Positions 26,287-35,601 of a stretch of DNA of 64,000 nucleotides are shown here, one piece after another. This DNA is from Porphyromonas gingivalis ATCC 33277 (GTDB lineage: Bacteria > Bacteroidota > Bacteroidia > Bacteroidales > Porphyromonadaceae), in the NCBI RefSeq assembly GCF_000010505.1, contig NC_010729.1, forward strand, positions 1,226,501-1,290,500, in the 5' to 3' direction. The translations under genes and the position numbers were made by a program. The notes beneath the pieces are model-generated. The model saw only the letters and a program-made list of their open reading frames with translations. It had not been told where the DNA came from and searched no databases. The first letter of the stretch is position 1. Each line of letters begins with the position of its first letter.

Positions 26287-27263
26287 CCTTTCACCAAATC
26301 CTTCATACCGCCCAAGGCACCGAGCATACCGGTAGCCTCGAACGGGAGGTAAACGGTCTTGGTCTGATCGCCCTTGTTGATGTCCTTGAGCGTTTCGATA
26401 TACTGCATGGCGATGAGGTATTGGGTCGGATTGGCACCACTACCGGCTACTGCTTCGCTGATCTGGCGGATAGCTTCGGCCTCTGCCTTGGCCACCAATA
26501 TCTTAGCCTCTGCCTCAGCTTTGGCTCTGAGAATCTTGGCCTGCTTCTCTCCCTCAGCGTGGTTGATGGACTCCTGCATCTTACCCTCCGATTCGCGTAT
26601 CAAAGCCTCTCGCTGTCCTTCGGCCTGGAGGATTTGAGCACGCTTGTCACGCTCGGCACGCATCTGCTTCTCCATGGCATCACGAATATCACGCGGAGGA
26701 TTGATGTCCTGCAGCTCCACACGGTTTACCTTCACGCCCCATTTGTTGGTGGCTTCGTCGAGGATTTCGCGCAGCTTGCTGTTGATGGTATCGCGACTGG
26801 TCAGCGTCTGATCCAAATCCATCTCCCCGATCACGTTACGCAGACTTGTCTGAGTCAGCTTCTCGATGGCATCCGGCAAATTGGAAATCTCATACATGGC
26901 ACGCATGGGATCCACGATCTGGAAATAGAGAATAGCATTGATCTCCGTCACCACATTGTCACGCGTGATCACACTCTGGCGAGCAAAGTCGTACACCGTT
27001 TCGCGTAGGTCGATACGGGTATCGTCCTTGAACTGCACCACATTCTGTCCGGAGGGTAGTGTATAAGCGATGCGCTTGCGTATGGGACGGGGTTTGTCGA
27101 TAAAGGGGATGATGATACTGACTCCCGAACTAAGCGTACGATAGTACTTGCCAAGTCGTTCGATGATCATCGTCTCGGACTGCTGCACGATCTTCAAGCC
27201 ATTGGCAATAATGGCTATCACAAGAATGATCAGAGCCGCAAGGATAAATCCTGTTGCTGTCAT
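26283..27263 (-). CDS. SPFH/band 7 membrane protein (QmcA/stomatin-like)
   Basis: The ATG at 27263 gives 326 residues: one N-terminal membrane anchor (ILAALIILVIAIIANGLKIV), the SPFH domain (about 28-190, with TMIIERLGKYYRTLSSGV and VVTEINAILYFQIVDP), and a long Ala/Glu/Lys-rich coiled-coil (residues about 200-280, KAEAEAKILVAKAEAEA). Such proteins form large rings in membrane microdomains and often pair with NfeD proteins, which is the case here. The ORF could run to 27659, but that overlaps the NfeD gene in another frame and is not real. The operon order is nfeD, spfh, outer-membrane protein. Confidence 0.93.
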   Translation of the reverse strand: MTATGFILAALIILVIAIIANGLKIVQQSETMIIERLGKYYRTLSSGVSIIIPFIDKPRPIRKRIAYTLPSGQNVVQFKDDTRIDLRETVYDFARQSVITRDNVVTEINAILYFQIVDPMRAMYEISNLPDAIEKLTQTSLRNVIGEMDLDQTLTSRDTINSKLREILDEATNKWGVKVNRVELQDINPPRDIRDAMEKQMRAERDKRAQILQAEGQREALIRESEGKMQESINHAEGEKQAKILRAKAEAEAKILVAKAEAEAIRQISEAVAGSGANPTQYLIAMQYIETLKDINKGDQTKTVYLPFEATGMLGALGGMKDLVKG

Positions 27264-27289
27264 AATGAAATAAGTTTTATGTTGGATTA

Positions 27290-27754
27290 TTATTGTTTGT
27301 CGTTGCCAAGAACCACTACATTCAGGACAATGCTTTCGTAAGATACGATTTCCACACGCATACCCTTTTCTATCACCTCCCCTGTCAGTGAGCGAGCCGT
27401 CCAAACATCTCCATCCACAGCCACGCGTCCTTTGTCCGTCGTCGGATCTATGGTTTCCGTCACCAGCACTTTCCGCCCTACAAGGGCATCCGCTCCCGTG
27501 GACACATGCGGCAGAGCCTTCTGTGCCCTCTTCTGCATAAAAGGTCTGAGCAGGAAGAGCGAGAGCAGCGAAGCCACGATAAAAAAAACGGTCTGCCACA
27601 CAATAGACAACCCCAAGGCCGCCGGTATAATGGCAGCAAAAGCTCCCATACCGAAACAAGCCAAGAAGAAACCCGGGGTAAAAATCTCAAAAACAAAGAG
27701 CAGGATACCTGCTATCAGCCACCATTGCACAGGGGTAATCGATTCGAATAACAT
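27290..27754 (-). CDS. NfeD-like membrane protein
   Basis: A 154-residue short-form NfeD. The N-terminal membrane part (about 1-70) has three hydrophobic segments starting WWLIAGILLFVFEIFTPG, and the C-terminal OB-fold domain (about 85-150) contains ALVGRKVLVTETIDP, KGRVAVDGDVWTARS and GMRVEIVSYESIVLNV. This is the usual partner of SPFH proteins, and it lies 26 bp upstream of one. The short form lacks the ClpP-like protease domain, so it probably supports assembly rather than proteolysis. Confidence 0.9.
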   Translation of the reverse strand: MLFESITPVQWWLIAGILLFVFEIFTPGFFLACFGMGAFAAIIPAALGLSIVWQTVFFIVASLLSLFLLRPFMQKRAQKALPHVSTGADALVGRKVLVTETIDPTTDKGRVAVDGDVWTARSLTGEVIEKGMRVEIVSYESIVLNVVVLGNDKQ

Positions 27755-28083
27755 AGTTCTTTGAAACGTTTCTTAGAAGTATCTGATTTCAAAAGCCGGT
27801 CCCAAATTCGAAACCATGCTCTACAAAGATAAAGAAAAGGCGATGTGTACTGAAAAATGACATCATCACCGTCCGTCTTCACGTGTCTCTTTCTATTATA
27901 AGAAATGATGCTTCAAATACGACAAGGGGAGTCGAGGTCGTCGATCTGCTATTGAGTCTGAACTTCCCAAACAAGGGGGGAAACGAATTTTGAAGACGCA
28001 AAACAGGGAAAATTTCTAAGGTCGTTCTCATTTTACTTTAATTGGCCATAATGCACTGATAATTAGCATGTTGTAATGAGCAC
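27755..28083. other. Intergenic region left of the second 41-bp-period array
   Basis: About 330 bp upstream of the nfeD operon with no gene. It must hold that operon's promoter; no clear TAnnTTTG box is placed. Nothing else is recognised. Confidence 0.35.
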
Positions 28084-28180
28084 CGTACGCCTACGCTGGT
28101 CTCCTGCATCGTGCAGGAAGGCGTCGTACGCCTACGCCGGTCTCCTGCATCGTGCAGAAAGGCATCGTACGCCTACGATC
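28084..28180. repeat. Short tandem array with 41-bp period (two copies plus a partial)
   Basis: Units begin at 28084, 28125 and 28166 (partial), each starting CGTACGCCTACG and containing TCCTGCATCGTGCAG. Both the period (41 bp) and the hairpin core match the array at 520-904, but the flanking arms of the unit are unrelated. Confidence 0.85.
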
Positions 28181-28613
28181 GTTTTTCAATCTCTGCACGG
28201 GCTGTCATCACAGCCGACATGGTCCGGAGTTCATGGCCTTCGATAAAAATCATATCGATATTCACCGGTAAATGGAAAACATGAAATATGACAGGCAACG
28301 TGAAGTGGACTACTCCATCATAACACTGAAAAACGGAAATACGATAACAGTTCGTCGTAAGCCTGTAATTGGTCTGGGGACATTCCACAAATACAGTGCA
28401 GTATCTTGGAAAATCAGCAAATTGTTTATGTACAAGGGTTCCGCTTCGTGAGATGAAAAAGGGTATGAGAGATAAAAAGTTGCAGTCCAGAAACTATAGA
28501 GGGCAATCCCGACTTATTCGGAGCAAAACAGGGACGCAGATCCCATGCAACGACGAGCCATGCTGTGCTCAATGAGAGCGGATTGTAAGAAAACGATTTT
28601 GTAATTTTCAATC
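28181..28613. other. Intergenic region between the short array and the umuD-side hairpin
   Basis: About 430 bp with no gene I can support; short ORFs on both strands lack family features. Confidence 0.35.
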
Positions 28614-28703
28614 GTAAGTGCAACACTTTCTACAGAAAAATTCCCGACGAGGTTAGCCTCGTCGGGGAATAAAATCAATCGTTTGATTTCGTGTTGCATT
28701 TAT
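28614..28703. repeat. Small inverted-repeat element around a perfect hairpin
   Basis: GTAAGTGCAACAC (28614-28626) and GTGTTGCATTTAT (28691-28703) are imperfect inverted repeats. Between them is the hairpin TTCCCGACGAGG/CCTCGTCGGGGAA (28641-28652 and 28657-28669, TTAG loop). It could be a tiny non-autonomous element or a terminator followed by the umuD promoter. Confidence 0.45.
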
Positions 28704-28747
28704 CATATTAAGGGTTTGGACAAAGAAAGAGAAGAGACATTCTGCGC

Positions 28748-28755
28748 TATCTTTG
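28748..28755 (+). promoter_or_regulatory. -7 box (TATCTTTG) of umuDC
   Basis: TATCTTTG lies only 8 nt before the umuD ATG, so the mRNA would be leaderless or nearly so. No LexA-type palindrome was noticed nearby. Confidence 0.4.
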
Positions 28756-28762
28756 CTTGCAG

Positions 28763-29188
28763 ATGATAGATTTATTTCAGATCGATACAGGATCTTCTCT
28801 GCTTCTACCATTCGCAGATGAAGGTATTCGCGCAGGATTTCCCTCTCCTGCACAGGACTATATGGATATTGCCATTGACCTGAATCATGAGTTGATAACT
28901 CACCCATACAGCACGTTCTACGGAAGGGTAAAGGGCAATTCAATGGAAGATGCCCATGTGTTCGACGGCGATATTCTTGTTATAGACAAGTCCCTTGAAG
29001 CGCGGGATGGCGATATGGCTGTCTGCTTTTTGGATGGAGAATTTACCCTGAAAACAATCCGCATCAAATCGGAAGAGATTCTACTCGAACCGGCCAACCC
29101 CGACTATCCTACCATACATGTATCGGCAGACAACGATTTCGTCATCTGGGGCATCGTAACCTATTGTATTCACAAAACAAGAAGATGA
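28763..29188 (+). CDS. umuD: UmuD-like self-processing subunit (S24 family)
   Basis: A 141-residue subunit of the pol V translesion system. The ATG at 28763 (after an in-frame TTG at 28757) is chosen because it places the key residues at exactly the E. coli numbers: cleavage site Ala24-Gly25 in RAGFPSP, nucleophile Ser60 in GNSM, and general base Lys97 in TLKTIR. The S24/LexA-like fold is intact. The gene lies 7 bp before umuC. RecA-stimulated self-cleavage is expected from the family. Confidence 0.94.
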   Translation: MIDLFQIDTGSSLLLPFADEGIRAGFPSPAQDYMDIAIDLNHELITHPYSTFYGRVKGNSMEDAHVFDGDILVIDKSLEARDGDMAVCFLDGEFTLKTIRIKSEEILLEPANPDYPTIHVSADNDFVIWGIVTYCIHKTRR

Positions 29189-29195
29189 TCGGCCT

Positions 29196-30557
29196 ATGTA
29201 TGCCCTCTTAGACTGCAACAACTTCTTCGTCAGTTGCGAAAGGGTGTTCGACCCCTCGCTCCGAAACAGGCCGGTCGTTGTCCTCTCCAATAACGATGGT
29301 TGTATCATCGCTCGCAGCAATGAAGCCAAAGCATTGGGGATAGGGATGGGACAACCTTTCTTCAAGGTGCAGGACTTGATTCGTCGGCACAATGTGGCAT
29401 TCTTCAGCTCGAACTTCATTCTCTACGGCGATATGTCCCGACGAATCATGTCGCTTGTATCGGAACTTGCACCTCGGATGTCGATCTATTCGATAGACGA
29501 GTGTTTCATGGATTTGAGAGGAGTGAAAGATTATATGTCGCTATGCCACATGATAGTCGATAGAGTCCGCCAATGTACGGGTATACCGGTAAGTATAGGT
29601 GTAGCCGATACGATGACCCTGTCCAAAGTGGCAGACAAATATGCCAAGAGGTATGCAGGTTACAAGGGCGTATGCGCCATAGACTCCGAAGAAAAGAGGA
29701 GAAAGGCTCTGCAAATGTTCGATGTAAGCGATGTATGGGGAATAGGGCGCAGACTATCTCGCAAGCTATACTATTATGGTATCAATACGGCAGCCGACTT
29801 TGCTTCGATGAGAGAAGGTCGGGTATATCATTTGGCCGGCACTTCGGGCGTCAGGACATGGCAGGAGCTTAGGGGCGAAGCCTGCATAGAGATGAAATTG
29901 CCACAGCCTCGCCAAAGTGTCTGCACCACGCGCTCTTTCGGCCATCCATGCCGAGATTTTGACTCCCTTCTCAGGCATTTGGCTGTTTTCGCCGATAGTT
30001 GCTGTACGAAGATACGTGAAGAAAAAAGCAGGGCACGCCGTTTGAGTATCTTTATAAGCTGTAGCCGATTTGATCAGGAGAACGACTATTCCGGCCGGAA
30101 TGAGATGCTCCTTCCCGTAGCTACTTCTGACCCTTCAGAACTGATCCCAAAGATTCGCACCCTGCTACAAGAGATTTATCGGCCAAATCTGCCCTACAAA
30201 CAGGCAGGAGTGATCTTGTCCGACTTGGTAGCGGAGGCCTATCAGCTCAATCTTTTCGACCCGATCGATCGCATGCGGCAGGAGCGTTTCTTATCCTCTG
30301 TGGATGCGATCCGCCAGCGTTTCGGAAGAGATAGTCTGACCGTTGCTACCCAAGAAACAGAAGCTATAGCATCTGTCTCTTCGATCAAGCATCGTTCGCG
30401 CAGATATACGACCGATATGAACGAGGTCATAGATGTCGTTCTGCCCGATCAGCGAAAAAGCGGAGAAAAAAATCGACGACCAACAGCCGGTAAGGAGAAG
30501 CCGATCGAGAGACCTCTTGCAAATACCGACTGCAAACCGCCGATTATACGATTATAA
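29196..30557 (+). CDS. umuC: Y-family DNA polymerase UmuC-like (pol V)
   Basis: A 453-residue translesion polymerase acting with UmuD'. Metal-binding acidic residues are D6 in [11 protein letters not shown] and D101/E102 in [10 protein letters not shown]. The palm, fingers and thumb motifs include [17 protein letters not shown] and [16 protein letters not shown]. The little-finger domain is about residues 230-350, followed by the UmuC-type C-terminal part with a basic tail ([16 protein letters not shown]). The gene forms an operon with umuD. Confidence 0.95.
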   Translation: MYALLDCNNFFVSCERVFDPSLRNRPVVVLSNNDGCIIARSNEAKALGIGMGQPFFKVQDLIRRHNVAFFSSNFILYGDMSRRIMSLVSELAPRMSIYSIDECFMDLRGVKDYMSLCHMIVDRVRQCTGIPVSIGVADTMTLSKVADKYAKRYAGYKGVCAIDSEEKRRKALQMFDVSDVWGIGRRLSRKLYYYGINTAADFASMREGRVYHLAGTSGVRTWQELRGEACIEMKLPQPRQSVCTTRSFGHPCRDFDSLLRHLAVFADSCCTKIREEKSRARRLSIFISCSRFDQENDYSGRNEMLLPVATSDPSELIPKIRTLLQEIYRPNLPYKQAGVILSDLVAEAYQLNLFDPIDRMRQERFLSSVDAIRQRFGRDSLTVATQETEAIASVSSIKHRSRRYTTDMNEVIDVVLPDQRKSGEKNRRPTAGKEKPIERPLANTDCKPPIIRL

Positions 30558-30565
30558 TTATAGCT

Positions 30566-32116
30566 TTAGGCCAGGAAGTAAACCATCAGACCTACGACCA
30601 CCACATAGAAGAGAGCATAAGGAATGGCAGAACGGAGGATGCTGCCTTCCTCGCCCTGTTGGTTGCAAGATGCCGTAGCAATGGCAATGCTCTGTGGCGA
30701 AATGATCTTTCCACCCGTAGCTCCTGCCGTATTGGCTGCAGCCAGCCACTGGGTATCCACACCGATCTGATGAGCTACTCCTGCCTGCAACTTGCCGAAG
30801 AGGATATTGGACGAAGTATCGCTACCTGTGACAAAGGTTCCTACGGCACCTATGAGCGGAGCAAACAGGGGATAGAGCGTTCCGGTGGCCTCGGCCAATG
30901 CCGTAGCGATGACAAGTATCATTCCGCTATAAGTCATGATGGCACTCATTGCTACAAGACTGATGATGGTGACACCGCTTTTCCTCAGCCCGATAATGGT
31001 TTTCCCCAAAATGGCGAATAGCTTTCCGGCTGAAACTCCCTGTACCAAGCCTCCGATAAAAGCTCCGAGGAAGAGCATAAGACCGGCATTGCTAAGCCAG
31101 CCGAAATTGAACGTCTTACCATCATGGTAGATAGGCAGAGCTATTTTTGATACCAGATTGGACTTGAGGAAATCGCTTACGGGACCACTCACCGGGCTGG
31201 CCAGCACAATGAAGAATAGAATAAAGAGATAGACGCTCCATGCTTCGAAAATCTGCTTGCCGCTGTACTTCTCAGGAGCCACAGACGTATCTGCAGCTTT
31301 CTTGGCCGTCAATTTGGCAAAGGTGATAATGACGATAATAGCGACAATACTACCGAATATAGCCGGCGTTTCTGCTCCCAGATAGCGTGCCGAAGCATAC
31401 TGCACTGCCAAAGAAACACCTCCTACCAGCAAGGCAAGAATGATATTCTTGGGCTGGCTCTTGGCACTCCTGTCCGTCAGGAAAAGAATGATGTATGGAA
31501 TGATGAACATCAGTACAGAAAGTTGGAGTACAACGTGTGCACTGATGGCCTGAATCTCTCCAGCTGTGGCCACACCGTTGGCCGCTATCTCATTGGCCAA
31601 TGTCGTTACAGGTACTCCTACTGCACCGAAACCCGTAGCTACACTATTGGCTATCAGACTGACCAATGCGGAGAACCCGGGTTTAAATCCCAGACTGATA
31701 AGGATGGCTGCCGGTATAGCTACTGCCGTACCAAAACCGGCCATTCCTTCAAGGAGACCTCCGAATCCCCATACAAGCAATAGGACTTGGATGCTTTTGT
31801 CCTGGCTTATGCCGGTAAATTGTTTCTTGATGATCTCGATTTTACCGGATTCGAGTAGTACATTATAGCTGTATATAGCCATCAAAATGATAATCAAAAT
31901 AGGGAAGATAGCCTTGAGGGCACCTTCCACAAAAGCCCATCCGACACCTGTCTGGGTAAAATCTGTAGGGGCAAATCCGAGGGCAGGAGCTGCGAATAAA
32001 GCTACCAATGCTGCACAAACAAGTGCCAGAACAGCACTCTTGTCACCCGCCATCCTAAGCCCAAGCATCAAAACGATGAGGAGAACGATGGGTAGAATCG
32101 AGAGAATAACATCCAT
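30566..32116 (-). CDS. lctP: L-lactate permease, LctP family
   Basis: A 516-residue inner-membrane transporter with about 12-13 hydrophobic segments. Family blocks are visible: GFGGLLEGMAGFGTAVAIPAAILISLGF, AVGVPVTTLANE and the C-terminal VGTFVTGSDTSSNILFGKLQ and AANTAGATGGKIISPQS. LctP proteins take up L-lactate or glycolate with protons. The gene is single, converges on umuC (8 bp between stops) and has no visible terminator. Lactate uptake from oral neighbours would fit the habitat. Confidence 0.93.
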   Translation of the reverse strand: MDVILSILPIVLLIVLMLGLRMAGDKSAVLALVCAALVALFAAPALGFAPTDFTQTGVGWAFVEGALKAIFPILIIILMAIYSYNVLLESGKIEIIKKQFTGISQDKSIQVLLLVWGFGGLLEGMAGFGTAVAIPAAILISLGFKPGFSALVSLIANSVATGFGAVGVPVTTLANEIAANGVATAGEIQAISAHVVLQLSVLMFIIPYIILFLTDRSAKSQPKNIILALLVGGVSLAVQYASARYLGAETPAIFGSIVAIIVIITFAKLTAKKAADTSVAPEKYSGKQIFEAWSVYLFILFFIVLASPVSGPVSDFLKSNLVSKIALPIYHDGKTFNFGWLSNAGLMLFLGAFIGGLVQGVSAGKLFAILGKTIIGLRKSGVTIISLVAMSAIMTYSGMILVIATALAEATGTLYPLFAPLIGAVGTFVTGSDTSSNILFGKLQAGVAHQIGVDTQWLAAANTAGATGGKIISPQSIAIATASCNQQGEEGSILRSAIPYALFYVVVVGLMVYFLA

Positions 32117-32388
32117 GATCGATTGTTTTTAGTGTGTATTGAGATTGATATCTACGCAAAGAAAATAAAAAACCATTGCCCTCGCATCATTTAATGACAT
32201 CCGATATAATCTTTGAGGACAGGAATGTAATAGCTCCCGAAATAGATAAAGACAATGTGATTCGGCCAACTATTTATCCAATAAAATAGTGATAGGAAAA
32301 AGGCATATACAAACGTCCACAAGGCGTAGTGAGAAGACATACGCCTGCATGAGTCGATCCCGAATATGGCTGTTTTCATTGAAAACTC
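32117..32388. other. Divergent intergenic region between lctP and the SPOR lipoprotein gene
   Basis: About 270 bp with no gene. It contains the promoters of two diverging units. Confidence 0.3.
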
Positions 32389-32396
32389 TATCTTTG
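32389..32396 (+). promoter_or_regulatory. -7 box (TATCTTTG) of the SPOR lipoprotein-murB operon
   Basis: It lies about 35 nt before the ATG at 32432 and matches TAnnTTTG. A TTTTC stretch upstream is a weak -33 candidate. Confidence 0.45.
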
Positions 32397-32431
32397 CGCA
32401 TGGGAGTATTAATAACTCAAACAGAAAAAAG

Positions 32432-32902
32432 ATGAATAAGATGGTTGTTTTGGCAGCCGCCATAGGTATGACGGTTGCATTCGGCTCATGCAAATCCAAG
32501 CAAAGTGCCTACCGCCAAGCTTACGAGCAGGCCAAAGAACGTGAGATTGCCCAAGCTGAAGACAAGGATATGGAAACTCGTCCGATAGTTTCTAAACCGG
32601 CTACCAATGTACAAATCCGTCAAGAAAAGCTCTCTGCTTACAGTGGGGAAGATGCTTCTCGATTGGATCGGTTCAGTGTAGTGGTAGGCAGCTTCCGCAA
32701 TGCAACGAATGCTCGTTCTCTGAAAGAACGCTTGGAATCTGAAGGTTATACCCCTATTTTGGCAGAAAACGAACAGGGGATGCTACGTGTAATCGTAGCC
32801 AGCTTCCCTTCACGCGAAGAGGCCATCGCTGCCCGTGAGGCCGTCAAGGAACGCTATGCCCCGAATTTTCAGGATGCATGGCTGCTTGAGCGTGCTAACT
32901 AA
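32432..32902 (+). CDS. SPOR-domain lipoprotein
   Basis: A 156-residue lipoprotein. The ATG at 32432 gives a signal MNKMVVLAAAIGMTVAFGSC with lipobox FGSC, followed by a charged Gln/Glu-rich linker and a C-terminal SPOR domain (about residues 78-156: RFSVVVGSFRNATNARSLKERLESEGY and RVIVASFPSREEA). SPOR domains bind denuded septal peptidoglycan, so a division-site role is likely. Its stop codon overlaps the murB start by one base (TAATG), linking it to wall synthesis. Confidence 0.9.
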   Translation: MNKMVVLAAAIGMTVAFGSCKSKQSAYRQAYEQAKEREIAQAEDKDMETRPIVSKPATNVQIRQEKLSAYSGEDASRLDRFSVVVGSFRNATNARSLKERLESEGYTPILAENEQGMLRVIVASFPSREEAIAAREAVKERYAPNFQDAWLLERAN

Positions 32903-33918
32903 TGGACATCAGACAAGACTATCCACTCTCCAAGCGCAATACATTCGGTATTGCAGCCCGGACAGATTGGTGGATCGACTACACATGCGACGCCGATATT
33001 GATCGGTTGGTGAAAGACGAATTCTTTCAAGAATGTCGCGTACAAACTATTGGCGAGGGGAGCAATCTGCTCTTCCTCGCTAATTTTCATGGTATACTGC
33101 TTCATTCCGAAGTAAAGGGTATCACCGAACTGCACAAGGATCAGGACAGCATTCTTTTGCGTGTAGGGTCGGGTATGGTATGGGACGACTTCGTCGCTTA
33201 TGCCGTAGAGAATAACTATTATGGTATAGAGAACCTCTCTCTCATTCCGGGCCAAGTGGGAGCATCGGCTGTCCAAAACATCGGAGCCTATGGAGTAGAA
33301 GTATCTCAGCTGATCGAGGCGGTTCATGCTCGTCATTACCGAACAGGAGAATCCCGTGTATTTCGCAATGAGGACTGCCGATACGCGTACAGATACAGTA
33401 TCTTCAAAGAACCGGACTATGCCGAATGGGCTATTATGTATGTGGACTATCGTCTACGTCTGAGGCCCTCTTTTTCACTTGAATACAAAGCCTTGGCCAA
33501 GGTTTTGGAAGAAGAACGAATCACCCCTACCCTACAATCGATTCGAGATACGGTCATACGCATCCGCAATTCCAAATTGCCCGATCCGGCCACAATAGGC
33601 AATGCGGGCAGCTTCTTCGTAAATCCGGTGGTATCCGCCGAGAAATTCAATACCCTGCAAACCGAATATCCCTCCATACCAAGCTATCCCCAACCGGATG
33701 GCAGCGTGAAAGTTCCGGCCGGATGGCTGATCGAGCAATGCGGATACAAAGGGCATCGCTCCGGTGCAGTAGGTGTCTATGAGCATCAGGCTTTGGTCTT
33801 GGTGAACTATGGCGGAGCTACGGGCACTCAGGTGGGAGCTTTGGCAGAAGAGATCATAGGCAATGTCCGACAGAAATTCGGAATCACTCTCCATCCGGAG
33901 GTCAAATACATTTTATAA
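32902..33918 (+). CDS. murB: UDP-N-acetylenolpyruvoylglucosamine reductase
   Basis: A 338-residue FAD enzyme that reduces UDP-GlcNAc-enolpyruvate to UDP-MurNAc with NADPH. Motifs: NTFGIAARTDWW, GEGSNLLF (FAD), LSLIPGQVGASAVQNIGAYGVE, the serine region GNAGSFFVNPVV, and the C-terminal GYKGHRSGAVGVYEHQALVLVNYGGATG. Length fits the E. coli-type (type I) MurB. It overlaps the preceding SPOR lipoprotein gene by one base. It uses the product of MurA, whose gene lies at 55-56 kb. Confidence 0.96.
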   Translation: MDIRQDYPLSKRNTFGIAARTDWWIDYTCDADIDRLVKDEFFQECRVQTIGEGSNLLFLANFHGILLHSEVKGITELHKDQDSILLRVGSGMVWDDFVAYAVENNYYGIENLSLIPGQVGASAVQNIGAYGVEVSQLIEAVHARHYRTGESRVFRNEDCRYAYRYSIFKEPDYAEWAIMYVDYRLRLRPSFSLEYKALAKVLEEERITPTLQSIRDTVIRIRNSKLPDPATIGNAGSFFVNPVVSAEKFNTLQTEYPSIPSYPQPDGSVKVPAGWLIEQCGYKGHRSGAVGVYEHQALVLVNYGGATGTQVGALAEEIIGNVRQKFGITLHPEVKYIL

Positions 33919-33944
33919 TATCAAGAAGCAAGCCTTTTGCCCCC

Positions 33945-35423
33945 ATGCGTTGCATATTATTAGGCTCAGGCACCAGCACCGGCGTCCCCGAAGTCGGCTG
34001 TCATTGTAGGGTATGTCGTAGCAAAGACAGGCATGACAAGCGCACCCGTACTTCTCTTCTTATAATCACGGATGCAGGGAAACGAATCCTCATCGACTGC
34101 AGCCCGGACTTTCGCCAACAAGCTCTGTTTGCCGGCATCGATTCGCTCGATGCCGTTTTGCTGACTCACGAACATTTTGACCACATCGGTGGACTCGACG
34201 ATCTGCGCACCATCTGTTGGCATCGCGAACTTGCTGTCTATGCTGAACAGAATGTATTGGACTCCATACGCGACAGGCTGCACTATGTATTCCGCAAAAA
34301 TCCTTATCCGGGCACTCCTCTACTGAAACTATGCGAAGTAAAACCCGATATGCCGTTTCAAGTGGCAGACCTGACGGTAGAGCCTCTTCGAATAATGCAT
34401 GGCAGGTTGCCGATACTCGGATATAAAATAGGAAAGATGGCTTTCCTTACCGATATGAAGGATATAGCAGCAGAAGAAATCGAGTGCCTGAAAAGCTGTC
34501 GACTTCTTTTTATCAACGGGCTTCGCTACCGAAAGGAACATCCTTCGCACCAGACCATAGAGCAAGCTATTAACACAATAGGACAAATCGGTAATCCGGA
34601 AAGTGTCCTGATTCACCTCTCCCACCATGCACCCCTGCATCAGGAACATTTGGAAATTCTTCCTCCACATATCCATTCGGGATATGATGGCCTGGAAGCT
34701 ATAATCGACGAAAAGGGGATAAGAATAAAAGACTTCGAACCGCATGTTTCCCGTTCGGAATACCATTATCAGGACTGCGGACGCATCGGTTACGAATCGG
34801 CACTGACCCTGCAACGCAAGCTCTTCCATGATGCTGTAGCAGACAAAATGGAAAACAGGGAACCGCAAAATACGCTGCTCTTCTGTGAGCATGAACCGGT
34901 TCTAACCTTGGGCAAACACGGTCATGAAGAAAATCTGTTGCTGTCCGAGTCCGAGCTGAAAAGTCGCGACATCCGACTATTTCATATAGAACGAGGAGGG
35001 GATATCACCTACCACGGGCCGGGACAAATTACGGGATACCCCATATTCGATCTCGAACAATACGGTATCGGCTTACGCACCTATATCGAAATGCTTGAGC
35101 AGTGTATCATCGATCTCATTGCCATATTCGGTCTGAAAGGCGAACGTTCGGCCGGAGCATCCGGCGTATGGCTGGATCCCGATATACCGGGGCGTGCTCG
35201 CAAAATCTGCGCGATAGGGGTGAAAAGCAGTCGGCACATAACGATGCATGGCTTTGCCCTCAATGTCAATACGGATCTCGATTACTTCAAACTGATCAAC
35301 CCCTGTGGATTCTCGGATAGAGGGGTGACTTCTATCAGTCGTGAACTTGGACGCGAGCAGGATTTTATCCTCGTCAAGCAACAACTCGAAGCTGTTTTCC
35401 GACGCAATTTCGGCGCTTTATAG
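33945..35423 (+). CDS. lipB: Fusion of a metallo-beta-lactamase-fold hydrolase and lipoyl(octanoyl) transferase LipB
   Basis: A 492-residue two-domain protein. Residues 1 to about 258 form an MBL-fold hydrolase of the PhnP-like type: GSGTSTGVPEVGCHCRVC (metal-binding Cys/His region), the HxHxDH motif LTHEHFDHIGG (H75-H80), and LSHHAP. Residues about 262-492 are LipB: RGGDITYHGPGQITGYPI, the lysine in KICAIGVKSSRHITMHG (about 420) and the catalytic cysteine in NPCGFSDRGVTSI (about 452). LipB moves octanoyl from ACP to lipoyl domains. The MBL half may hydrolyse a cyclic nucleotide-like phosphodiester; its link to lipoylation is unknown. Both halves keep their active residues, and there is no stop between them. 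Confidence 0.92.
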   Translation: MRCILLGSGTSTGVPEVGCHCRVCRSKDRHDKRTRTSLLIITDAGKRILIDCSPDFRQQALFAGIDSLDAVLLTHEHFDHIGGLDDLRTICWHRELAVYAEQNVLDSIRDRLHYVFRKNPYPGTPLLKLCEVKPDMPFQVADLTVEPLRIMHGRLPILGYKIGKMAFLTDMKDIAAEEIECLKSCRLLFINGLRYRKEHPSHQTIEQAINTIGQIGNPESVLIHLSHHAPLHQEHLEILPPHIHSGYDGLEAIIDEKGIRIKDFEPHVSRSEYHYQDCGRIGYESALTLQRKLFHDAVADKMENREPQNTLLFCEHEPVLTLGKHGHEENLLLSESELKSRDIRLFHIERGGDITYHGPGQITGYPIFDLEQYGIGLRTYIEMLEQCIIDLIAIFGLKGERSAGASGVWLDPDIPGRARKICAIGVKSSRHITMHGFALNVNTDLDYFKLINPCGFSDRGVTSISRELGREQDFILVKQQLEAVFRRNFGAL

Positions 35424-35596
35424 CTTTTCTCTTCACACTGCATTTTGACCCATAGACCGAAAAACAAGGGAGAGTACCCCCATTATCCAAATCATATTCG
35501 GTATTCTTTTCATCATCGTTCCTTACATTTTATCGTTATACATTCACTCCTGCCTTTGAGGGAGCAGGTAGTCATTCAAATCCTCGTGGTCGGTAT

Positions 35597-35601
35597 CAGA
35601 G
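35597..35601. repeat. Target site duplication CAGAG (left) of the third IS copy
   Basis: CAGAG at 35597-35601 recurs at 36943-36947, directly outside the two inverted ends. Confidence 0.85.

Noticed and set aside
27264-27659. N-terminal extension of the SPFH protein
   Set aside because: It overlaps the NfeD gene out of frame. The ATG at 27263 gives the usual membrane anchor.
28700-28762. LexA/SOS box in front of umuD
   Set aside because: No convincing palindrome was found by eye.
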